DNA of 64,000 bases from Rhizophlyctis rosea (taxonomy: Eukaryota > Chytridiomycota > Chytridiomycetes > Rhizophlyctidales > Rhizophlyctidaceae): the NCBI GenBank assembly GCA_027596075.1, contig JADGJC010000047.1:1-64000 (forward strand), read 5' to 3'. Made by a program: the position numbers and the translations under genes. The notes beneath the pieces were generated by a model. That model searched no databases. It had not been told where the DNA came from and worked only from the letters and a program-made list of their open reading frames with translations. This document shows positions 55,612-64,000 of this stretch, piece after piece (position 1 is the first letter of the stretch; each line of letters begins with the position of its first letter).

Positions 55612-56927
55612 ATTGGGCGAGACCAAGGGCGGAGCGCCCAGTATGATGTATGCGGAATTACAGTTGTTGCGGACACTGCCAGCAGCAACTGCAGTTTGTG
55701 CCTGCCAATCTAAGTCCTACTCTCTACTCCCAACCAGGCAAAACTCAATGGGAACTCTTTGACGCAAAAGTTGAAAAATAGATGGTGTTGCAGAGTATCC
55801 AATACAATGGACCAGTATATGGCGCAATAGGCTACTGCAGGATGCATGGCTACCCTCGATCTGAATTTGAGGGCTCCGGCGGCCGTGATTGACGGTCCGA
55901 TCATAACTTGTCAATGTCCGGAAGCCTGGCCGTGCCAAAAAAGTCACTCCACCTCATCAAAACTGACTACCTCTAGCACTTCAAGCAAACACAACCACAT
56001 CAAGACTCCAGCGCTTGGTGTACGTCGATAAATCTGCAGCAAGTGCTCGTCATAAAGATCGGTTGGATTTCTGATACACACACCGCTCCCTGATAAATTC
56101 ACTGACATGGCATGAGAATCACTGTATCCCAGGCGTCCGCCAAGTTGTCATATATGAAACATGGACCTCCGCTTTGTGAAGGACCGAGGCAAACGGCTTC
56201 AGTTTTACACTCATGGCTGGTCTCCATAAGACTATTCCTGTTGCGCACGCGAGCGTCCTAGTCAGACCACGTCATATGTAAATCCCTCACTCGACCAATC
56301 AGATCACTCCCAAGCCCCCCAGTGCAGGGTATAAATAGTGCCAGTGCACATCCAACTCATCACCAAGGCATTCCAAGGGATGCCGAGTCCCGTCAAATGA
56401 TGCTAGCAATGACCTCTAGGGCAAGTGTTCAGAGCTGGTATGATGATGGGGCGGAGGTGTGGGCCTATCAGCAAGACCTTAGCGGCCCTCAGTGATAATC
56501 GGGTCTGGCCTTCTCCTTTTGTATTTTTGCGACATGATACTGGTAATAACTCTTACACTGTTGCATGCATGAAGAATGGATATGTTATTGTTGGCAGGAG
56601 AGTGAGGAAGTTAAGGAGAACAGTGTCGCGCCGTCAGGGTCCTTGCAGGTTGACCACAAAATCACCATCTTGTCGTTACACAAAGATGAAGCTTCCACTC
56701 ACTCCCACCGAGTCCCACGAGCCCAGCTTGCTTCTGCCTGGACCATTTTCACCTCACTTTTGCTCCCCGCACGATAATATTCCTTGCTGCTCGCCAGTTC
56801 TCACGACAATCCCAGAAGTCTGCGACATTAGTGCCACGTACTCATTGAGTCCTGCTCCATTTTGTTGCTCTATATCCCAGCCGCCGTACATTCACCCCTC
56901 CAGTTACCAGAATAAAACCACTCCACC
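55612..56927. other. intergenic/5' region with CCAAT and TATA boxes
   Basis: CCAAT at 56295-56299 and TATAAATA at 56330-56337 form a textbook promoter. The next confident gene starts at 56928; a frame at 56425-56931 (168 aa) has a Pro/Ser-rich, unlikely composition and may be 5' UTR. No other gene is seen between 55612 and 56290. Confidence 0.45.
56295..56337 (+). promoter_or_regulatory. CCAAT box and TATA box
   Basis: CCAATCAG at 56295 followed by GTATAAATAG around 56329-56338, spaced 35 bp. Downstream transcript most likely includes the ankyrin gene starting at 56928, with a long or spliced leader. Confidence 0.5.
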
Positions 56928-57872
56928 ATGACCCACCATTACCTCCCTGACCCTGTACTGAGGGTAATAACCCTGTTCTGCCACCCTCTTACAGCCCACT
57001 ATTTCCGCTCCGCATGCAAGCACCACCACCGTGCTATTTCCGCTCTTGATACCCACGACGCCCTATTTGCCCACCATTACTTCGAAGACTCCGCTCTTGA
57101 CTGTTGGCTCTGGGCTGCCCGCCAAGGCAACGTCAGAGATCTTCGCCGCCTCCTATCCATTCATCCCACCTACCTCCAAGACAACCCCGGCCGAAAGCAC
57201 ATGGCCCTAATGGAAGCAACACAGCATAACCATATTCAAGCCGTAACTTTCCTCTTGGACAATGCCACACCTCCTGTGATGCCCGATACCCCCGAATTCG
57301 TCTATGCAACCTTCAACCCCCTCTACGTCGCCTCCAAATACGGACACACCGAACTCATACACCTTCTCCTAGACCGCGGAACATGTCCCGTAGACCGGCG
57401 TCATTGGTTATATCCTATATCCCTCGCAGCCGAAAACGGGCACCTCGAAGCCGTCCAATGCTTCCTGTCTGCAAACCAGTCAGATCAAGCCACTTTGACG
57501 AGAGTAGCAGGGGCGGGAATGAAGGGAGCCATTGAAGGCGGTCATAATCGCATCATGGAGGAGCTGATCAATATAGGTGTGCTTGACATGAACTCCATAT
57601 ACCAGTTCGCCCATCATGCCGTACGGAATCGCAACCCAGTAGCATTAGGTCTCCTCCTGGCAAACGGGGCCCGAGTGAATCAGTGGCTGTTGGATGAGTG
57701 CGTAATGCATAACGTGGGAGAGATGGTCAGAATGGTGTTGGAGGCGGGCGATGGTTGGGATCCAAAGTGGCTGTCCCAAGCGTGCAAGACTGCAGAGGGG
57801 TTGGGAAGGGCGGAGGTTTTGGAGGTGGTTAGAAGCTACATGCAGGAGAGGGGGATTGTGGAAGTCTCATAA
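56928..57872 (+). CDS. ankyrin repeat protein, 314 aa
   Basis: Single exon from ATG 56928 to TAA 57870-57872. The first 50 residues are an F-box-like helical segment (YLPDPVLRVITLFCHPLTAH). Residues 55-300 form about seven ankyrin units, for example NPLYVASKYGHTELIHLLLD and SLAAENGHLEAVQCFLSA; later units are degenerate. No TM segment. Protein-binding adaptor, partner unknown. Same architecture as the broken gene at 37076, and this copy is intact. Confidence 0.8.
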   Translation: MTHHYLPDPVLRVITLFCHPLTAHYFRSACKHHHRAISALDTHDALFAHHYFEDSALDCWLWAARQGNVRDLRRLLSIHPTYLQDNPGRKHMALMEATQHNHIQAVTFLLDNATPPVMPDTPEFVYATFNPLYVASKYGHTELIHLLLDRGTCPVDRRHWLYPISLAAENGHLEAVQCFLSANQSDQATLTRVAGAGMKGAIEGGHNRIMEELINIGVLDMNSIYQFAHHAVRNRNPVALGLLLANGARVNQWLLDECVMHNVGEMVRMVLEAGDGWDPKWLSQACKTAEGLGRAEVLEVVRSYMQERGIVEVS

Positions 57873-57997
57873 AAGAGACAGTTTGTATCAATACGATAAC
57901 TATAGTTTCTTTGTGATACATATCCCGATGAGTTCACATTCGCAACGTTTGCATGTTTGCATTCTACGAACTCCGTGCACAACATACCGGATGAGAA

Positions 57998-58064
57998 GGG
58001 CCCAACTGGGATTCGGACCCGGGACCGCAACAAGGGGTCCCGGGTTCACTTCCCGGTTAGGCCC
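57998..58064. repeat. inverted repeat made of two tRNA-Pro 3' halves
   Basis: Two 29-nt arms (57998-58026 and 58036-58064) separated by 9 nt match as an inverted repeat at 23 of 29 positions. Each arm is a T-arm plus 3' acceptor strand of a tRNA-Pro: the right arm reads GGTCCCGGGTTCACTTCCCG, and the left arm is the reverse complement of a similar sequence. The same 29-nt block occurs in the tRNA at 58233-58336. Confidence 0.75.
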
Positions 58065-58232
58065 ATTCCCAAATCCCCAAGCTTCGGGCTTCGTATCTTA
58101 CGCGATAGCTATGTTTGATTGACATTTCCGTGAAAATTGGACGAAATGGAGCCCCGAAAAAAGGGCAATGGATGGAAAAGGGTCCTTTTAAACAACCTTT
58201 GTGAAAAAAAAGGGGAGATGGAAGAAACAAAA

Positions 58233-58336
58233 GGGCCCAACCGGGAATTGAACCCGGGACCTCTCGCATGTCCGGAATCACGTGGTCACGTAATTCTTAC
58301 CCGAAGCGAGAATCATACGACTAGACCATTAGGCCG
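58233..58336 (-). tRNA. tRNA-Pro(CGG)-like gene with intron, acceptor stem damaged
   Basis: On the minus strand: ATGGTCTAGTCGTATGATT (D-arm), anticodon arm CTCGC-TTCGGG with anticodon CGG, an intron of about 31 nt (58269-58299) at the canonical 37/38 site, then T-GCGAGAG and T-arm CCCGGGTTCAATTCCCGG. The 5' acceptor strand CGGCCTA pairs with the 3' strand TTGGGCC at only four of seven positions, so this may be a pseudo-tRNA, or the 5' end has diverged. Internal promoter boxes A and B look intact. Confidence 0.65.
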
Positions 58337-58802
58337 CTTGTTGTTGATGTCGTTGAAATATTGCATATATCTTTGATCTCCACCATTGGGGAGGGGTTAG
58401 GAATCAATGTGAAGGAACTTTCCAAATGAACATTTTGGCGCAGTCTTCCAGTTCCAAACACCGAAGATGGTTGTCTTGAACGAAGACATTTCCCTCAACA
58501 TATTCCTAAACATCTCCTCTCCAGCGTGGGTCTCCCTAAGAGCATGTAGGGCGACATGCAAGTTATGGAGAACGCTTCTGGACCCCGACAAGGAGGTTCG
58601 TTGACTTAACTTGCCGCAAGCACACCAGCTCAGATGGTGTTGGACAATGTCAGCTGTAACCCCAGCTACTTGTGGCGCTGACCACTCAACGCTGCACAAG
58701 CGCCATATTCAGCATACCCAACTTGTGCTAGCGTTATTTGTGCCACAAACTTTTGATAATTCCTTAGCCTTACTTTCTCTCTGTTTTCTGCTCACTCGGT
58801 AG
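58337..58802. other. spacer; possible upstream exon of the next gene not found
   Basis: A minus-strand frame at 58397-58699 (100 aa) lacks a domain. The region should hold the first exon(s) of the gene at 58803-59931, but no start exon could be placed in phase. Confidence 0.35.
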
Positions 58803-59931
58803 GGAATATGGCGCCAGTTGTTAAAAGCCCATTTCGACTTTACTCCTCATGGAAACGTCAGTATGCTCGTCGACGCATGGGAGGCGAGGGTGGAGGATAA
58901 CCTGTATGGACCAACTGGCTCCATCAAACCTCTCGGAGGCTTTTTTGAGGAAGACTTTACAAGCTGGACATTGGTTCAAGGGTGAGTTGAACCATCATTT
59001 GATACCCACGTCATCGTCACGGAAGTATTGATAAAGCTTCATAACATCAAACTCCCGCTGCAGTCATAGTCCCATTCATTTCCTTCCTTCTCAATATGGT
59101 TACTTGTCCTCTCCACCGTCAGACTGGCCAGCCGCACGATTCACAAAGGAAGCGTACACCCTCTACTGGGACTTATCATACATCCTCCTCCTCCAACAAG
59201 TGCCCGACCTATTTGAACGAGACGATGATCACGACATATATGATCACTGCTTCATCCTCCGATGCAATGAAACGGGACCCACCAACAGGATAGGATTGGA
59301 CACATCAGTTCCTCAGGCATTTAAGTTCCACGCCGATGTGCTGAGCTATGAAAACGACAGATTCAAAGCGGGTTTTCATCGACAAGGAGATCAAACCTGG
59401 ATAGACAATGACGGTCCCAATAACCTCTCCTTGGCCGTCCGTGACGCGAGAACCCGCAACGAAGGCAACGAATCCTCCCAATCTATTGCAGCCCTCACCA
59501 CCACACTTTTCTTCCCAACCATCAAGACACCTCTTCCCACCATCTTCGCCCTGCACAAAAACCTCCCACCATCCGCCCATAACTGGAGCGAGCCCTTTAC
59601 CTACTGCGATCCAGAAGACCATGAGGAAATGGACGAAGAAGATGAAACGTGTTTTCTATCGAAGCATAGAAGCATTGCGATGAGTTTAGTGGTGGATGCT
59701 GGGATGGAGAGGGAGTCGTTGGTTAGGTGGGATGGCAGGTGGACTGATGCGGATTATCAGTGGCAACCTGTTATGATGTGGGGACGGAGGAGGAATTGTG
59801 GGAGGAGGGTGGTTGGGTTTTTGGGTGCGCATAATAGATGGCGGTGGAAGCTCAAGATTGATGAGACCCCCCATTTCAGGTTGAACAATGAAGTGCACGT
59901 CCTTTTTATCGCCCGGCTCGGTGATATATGA
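58803..59931 (+). CDS. hypothetical protein, 5' incomplete, possibly F-box
   Basis: Exon 58803-58981 begins after a CTCACTCGGTAG acceptor and reads GIWRQLLKAHFDFTPHGN, the WR-x-L pattern that closes many F-box domains. The intron 58982-59063 (GTGAGT...CTGCAG, 82 nt) joins in phase to an exon ending TGA at 59929-59931. The second exon (about 288 aa) is rich in Trp, Asp and His, has an acidic patch PEDHEEMDEEDE, and shows no known domain. The missing first exon probably carries an F-box. Soluble, no TM segment. Confidence 0.6.
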
Positions 59932-60079
59932 TAATGTATTACATACCGGGCTTTTCAAAAAGCAGACTCCTATATAGTCACAGGCGATTTACAGAAATAT
60001 ACAACATCGTTTAACAGTTGAAACTTCTCCGACATCCCATCAGACAGCCTCTACCACCACCGCCCATCATTGCTTGAAA

Positions 60080-60844
60080 TCACATCCCTGCAACCCTAAT
60101 ATCCCCCTTCCCAATCAAACTACTAATCGCCATATTCAGAATCAAACTAACCGGACTCAATATCGCAATCGTATTGTTGATCCTTCGTGCCTTCAACGAG
60201 AAACCCCCAGGTGTAGACTTATCCCCGGCCTTAGGAGACAAGGAAAATAAGTAACACGAGAGAATAATAGCAAGAGACGAGGTGATGAAGGCTGCGATGG
60301 AGAGCGTGATGATGATGGGATCTTGACGACCGCCGGGGCTGAATGCTGCGATGAGGAGGCCGATGTAGAGGGAGAGGTTGCTGTGGGTGGGGTGGGGTTA
60401 GTTCGAGGACGGGGGGCGATTTGGGTGGAGCGTTGGTAGGAGTGACTTACGAGAAGCTGGTAATTTGTTGGAGAGGATGTACAGATCAAATGCGTTAGTA
60501 AAAATAGCACCAGAACGCGTCGACGCGTGCTAGTAGTAAACAAAACTTCCCCCTCCCACCATACCTACCTGACAACACCATTCGTAGCAGACTTGATAGA
60601 ACTATACGCGTTGGCCTACATCATATCCATTCAAAACTCCACGCCTAACCTCCCAAATCATTAAAAAACGCGAAAACCCCACCTCCTGCGCCGGAATAAA
60701 CTGACTAAGATTCAAGTCATCCGCCACCTGCATGAGCTTCTCCGTCTTGCCCATTTCGACGTCTTTCAATAGGGATGCCCCTTCCTGTGGGTTGGTAGGA
60801 GGGGGGTTGAGCGCTGCTGCTGCGGCTGGAGATACTTTGGACAT
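60080..60844 (-). CDS. small two-TM membrane protein, ninjurin-like
   Basis: Exons 60844-60683, 60615-60569, a putative 6-nt microexon 60451-60456, and 60380-60080 join in phase to 171 aa (169 without the microexon). Residues 1-55 are soluble and Ala/Pro-rich, then an amphipathic stretch LMQVADDLNLSQFIPAQEAN and two TM helices: DPIIITLSIAAFITSSLAII and NNTIAILSPVSLILNMAISS, separated by a polar loop. Size, amphipathic helix and two-TM layout resemble the ninjurin family, whose animal members rupture plasma membranes in lytic death. Identity is by topology and loose pattern only; a generic two-TM protein is the alternative. Confidence 0.55.
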
Positions 60845-61257
60845 GGTTTGGTATGTTCAGGGTATGGACAGGTCTGAAAGGGAAGATGAAGTGGATTGGG
60901 AATCTTGAGAAAAGATGGGATCTTGAAGCAAACCCAGCGGCACGGAGGCTGTGACAACTCAGAAAGCCTGTTGTACACTTGTGTAACATGTCTCGGAGGT
61001 GGACCTTTGTCCCACGCCTGCCTCCGTTCATGGACCCTCGCGTTCATCGACTCAACATCCCGTCGTCCATTCCAAGTCCACCCAACACACTACAGGTATA
61101 ATTTGAACAGCAAATTTGCAAATATTATTGCACTACCCTATCTCCGCTATGCAAAAGCGCGACGCAGCTATATACGCCTCCCTATGCAAAAGACGCAAAG
61201 CACGACTATCTCCATCTACATACCTCCCAAAACCTCCGCCACCCACCCTTTCCCAAC
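60845..61257. other. intergenic region, no gene seen
   Basis: 5' flank of the two-TM gene and 3' flank of the coiled-coil gene. No open frame of note and no repeat. Confidence 0.5.
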
Positions 61258-64000
61258 CTAACAAACCAACACCAACGGCGCCCCAGCACCACCCCCAACC
61301 CACTTCTCCACAACCTTCCTACACTCAAAAACTTCCCCAACAACCCTCCCCACCTCCTCCTCCCCACACTCCTCACCAAAACACCACCCAACCGCCTTCT
61401 CAAACTCCCCAACCATTTCCTCCAACACATCCGCACGCGAACGACGCTCCCTCTCCTCACCCCGGACCCTCATCGCTTCCCTCTCCCTCTCAACCCTCTC
61501 CACATCCGCCCTCAACTCCCCATTCTCCTTCTTATACTTCTCCGTCAACGCCACCATCTTCTTCTCCATCTCCGCAACAACCCCTTCCAACTCCCTAATC
61601 CTCTCCTGCGCACCCGCAAGATCCCCGCTCAAATCATCGCGCTCCGCAATGGCCTCCTTCAAGGCGCTCTCCGCCTCCTTCATTGACATCACAGCACCCT
61701 CAAGCTCCTGCTCCATCCGTTCCACCATGGCCGCCTCCCCCTTCAACCCTTTGATCTCCGCAACCTTCTCGTCAACCTCCGCCCTCAACAAACGGATCTC
61801 ATCAGCATCCGCCTTCTCCCGCTCCTCCTCCCTCTCCTTCGCTCCCTTCAGCTCCGCCTTCACCCTCTCAACATCTCCCGTCCCCTCCTCAACCATACCC
61901 TTCAACTCCTTAATTTGCCGATCCTTCTCGTCATTCGCTGCCTGAAGCGCCACAACGATCTCCTGCGTCGTCTCGCTGGCCTCATTCAACCGATCCTTAT
62001 CAGCCATCAGGGCGACGTTCTCGGCCCGCAGCTGTTCGTATTTGATGTGCGCCTGCTTCAGGTCCTCCTCCTGGTTTTCGACAATCTTCTTCTGACGAGT
62101 GTTCTCCTTGTTCATTTCGCGCATCTCCGACTCGCGCTGCTTGATATCACCCTTGAGCCGGGAGACCGTCCCTTGATGCGCCTTGCTCTCGGCCGCGATG
62201 CGGTCCTTCTCCCGCTGGAGTTCGCCGGTGTCCGCGCTGGCCTTTTGGTGCTGAATCTTGAGATTCTGCATCTCGTGCTGATGCTTCGCGTTCAAGTCCT
62301 GGATCTCGCGCAGGCGCCTGTTGTTCAGCTCGCTGAGTTCATTGTTCTTCTTGAACAATTGTTCCAGTTCGAGGGTTTTGGCGGCGAGGTCGCTCGTCAT
62401 CTTGTCCAACTCGGAAGTGGAGCACGGTGGGGCTTGTGCGCGATCCCGTTCATCGATCGCTTGCTGTTTCTGAGTCTGATGACAATCTGTCAGCGTCGAA
62501 ACGAAAGTTCACACTAAATGCAAGACGGATGACATGCCTCCAAGTCAGAAAGCTGTTGCGCATGCTTCTCCTTCACCGTAGCCAGCTCCATTTGCAGCAC
62601 AAGCAAGTCCTTGCTCGCATCCTTCAAGTCTGCGATACTTGCGTCCCTCTCATTGATCAACGATTCAAATTTGCTGTTGTCCGCGGTGAGCTGTTTGATG
62701 TGCAGGAGGTGTTCGCGTTCAGCCGCCTCGAGCTTGGATTTCTGTTATCAAAGGGGAAAAGTATATCAGTTCATAATGCCCCGCTCCGTCTCCTGAGGAA
62801 GTACTATACCTCCGCCTTCTGCGCCTTGCTTTTGACGTTCAGCTGTTGAATTTGCCTCTCGTAGTCTTTTCGCAGAGCTTCCTTTTCGTCTTTGACCTTT
62901 TGAAGATCGGCCTGAAGCTGCTCCTAAAGGCTAACGCTTAAGAAACGTGCTGGACCCTTGTTTGCTTGTGCAATCACATTGCGCACCTGAGGATTTGTCC
63001 CAGCAGTCTTGATTGCCTCCAATTTTGCCGTCAGATCTGCGACGATCGTGTCTTTGTCGCGGAGCTCCTTGTCCTTTGACTGAATCTTCAACATGTAATG
63101 GTTCGTCAACTCGGCCATCTTCTTCTCCTACAATGGAAATGGTACCAAAAGCTTTAGACATCATCCAATGAACCTGAAGTTACATTCAACCGCAGCCCCT
63201 TCGGCAATTCCTCACCCGAAGCGCGGCCACCTCCATTGCACGAGTCATCATGTAAGTGTCGAACGTCTTTTGCAACAGCTGGGACGAGTTCCGCTCATGA
63301 TGGGGGTCTTATAAACAAACCGAACGAAGAAAACATACCCAATCGGTCTCGTCGCCTTCGACAATTTCCAATGGTTGGATGCTTTCGGTTTTTGGTTTAA
63401 TGGATTCCGGCCAGATGTTGTATCCAGGACCTTTGCTGGCATCGAAGGTCGGATAGTTGACCGGTACGCCCATCTTCAACTTTTCGGTTGCGGGCAAGGT
63501 GTTCTCCTCGCTTGGTATCGCTTCCAGCTTGGAGGGAGAAGCTGATGAGGCTCGCGTCTGACGGAGCTCCCCCACTGATTTGCCCTGCTTTCCAGACGGT
63601 GAAGGCGACCTCGCCTCTGGAGGTGCTGATGACGCTCGTCCCTGAGGCATTTTCTCCAGTGTTTTGACCTCCATGTCAGGCCGACGAGGCCAGGACCATC
63701 CTTTCTTGCCCTTCTCTGGAATGTCAGACGCCGCCGGCTCTTCCACAATCTTGCTTTCTTGCCCGTCAAGCGTTTGCGAGACATCCAACACCATCCCCTC
63801 CCCATGCTCGCCCTCGTCGGCGTCATTTGAAGACTTCACCGATCCGCCAATGCCAAGCTTGCCCAACGTGAGAAGATTCTTCAGCGTCACCAACGCCGCG
63901 GACGTTGTCTCCGACGCGGAGAATCGGATGTACACATTGCCGCTGGACTGACTGATGTTTTCGAACCCCTGCAAACCGGCGAACAGGACTCTGAGGATCT
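61258..64000 (-). CDS. long coiled-coil protein, 5' end outside the window
   Basis: The gene enters from the right edge. First visible exon (64000 to about 63340): a globular start (ENISQSSGNVYIRFSASETT) and a Ser/Pro/Glu-rich linker (SSAPPEARSPSPSGKQGKS). Short exons follow at about 63298-63220 (QLLQKTFDTYMMTRAMEVAA), 63127-62935, 62920-62810, 62745-62540, and a last long exon from about 62475 to 61258. From residue about 270 on, nearly everything is heptad coiled coil (KDKELRDKDTIVADLTAKLE; MDKMTSDLAAKTLELEQLFK). It ends with a short non-coiled tail. Probably a structural or flagellar/centrosomal scaffold; no specific family recognised. Confidence 0.75.

Noticed and set aside
56425..56931. 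168-aa plus-strand ORF upstream of the ankyrin gene
   Set aside because: Ser/Pro/Cys-rich without domain; it overlaps the ankyrin start and fits a leader sequence better.
1..64000. CRISPR arrays, LTR retrotransposons, rRNA genes
   Set aside because: I looked for spaced identical repeats, reverse transcriptase/integrase motifs and conserved rRNA blocks on both strands and saw none; short diverged transposon scraps could still be missed.

Overview
This 64-kb window is eukaryotic nuclear DNA from a draft assembly (one run of 10 Ns at 19585-19594). Most genes carry short GT-AG introns of about 45-105 nt with CTAAC/CTGAC-like branch points. A nearly complete axonemal dynein heavy chain (about 4,100 codons) means the organism builds a motile flagellum. 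Together with a Trm9-type tRNA methyltransferase, a PH-RhoGAP protein, chitin-binding Cys-rich exons and F-box/ankyrin genes built from 'GHVAVLQWWKDSG'-type repeats, this points to a zoosporic fungus, most likely a chytrid. Genus is not resolvable by eye.

Layout. 0-3 kb: a gene remnant and an F-box gene (1729-3016). 4.5-12.3 kb: a dense run of short orphan genes on both strands, many without introns and several with a visible TATA box, plus a WWKDSG-repeat protein and a possible SET-domain fragment; one orphan carries a viral-fibre-like repeat. 12.3-16.2 kb: T-rich DNA with a tandem duplication, then a secreted Cys-rich/chitin-binding gene. 16.3-22.9 kb: a long RhoGAP gene with a split PH domain (minus strand, interrupted by the gap). 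24.1-25.4 kb: TRM9. 25.8-27.6 kb: an F-box/ankyrin gene. 27.9-28.8 kb: a broken RuvC-like Holliday junction resolvase whose two halves point in opposite directions. 29.6-30.3 kb: a single-pass membrane protein. 31.2-36.3 kb: an NLR-type receptor reading ubiquitin-like header, TIR, NACHT, WD40. 37-39 kb: a decayed ankyrin gene. 39.6-41.2 kb: a protein with the helical domain of 5-hydroxymethyl-dU kinases and related base-modification enzymes. 42.0-55.6 kb: the inner-arm dynein heavy chain. 56.9-59.9 kb: an ankyrin gene, tRNA-Pro-like elements and an orphan gene. 60.1-60.8 kb: a small two-TM ninjurin-like protein with a putative 6-nt microexon. 61.3-64 kb: a coiled-coil protein running off the right edge.

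How the genes relate. There is no operon logic. Housekeeping/cytoskeletal genes (RhoGAP, Trm9, dynein, coiled-coil protein) are interleaved with fast-evolving accessory genes (NLR, ankyrin/F-box, base-modification protein, resolvase remnant, orphans). The NLR, the hmdU-kinase-like protein and the resolvase remnant belong to families met in immunity, in DNA-modification conflict and in large DNA viruses, so the accessory stretches are the places to look for novelty. Several genes show single-base frame breaks; some may be sequencing errors (one lies at a T6 run), so pseudogene calls are provisional.
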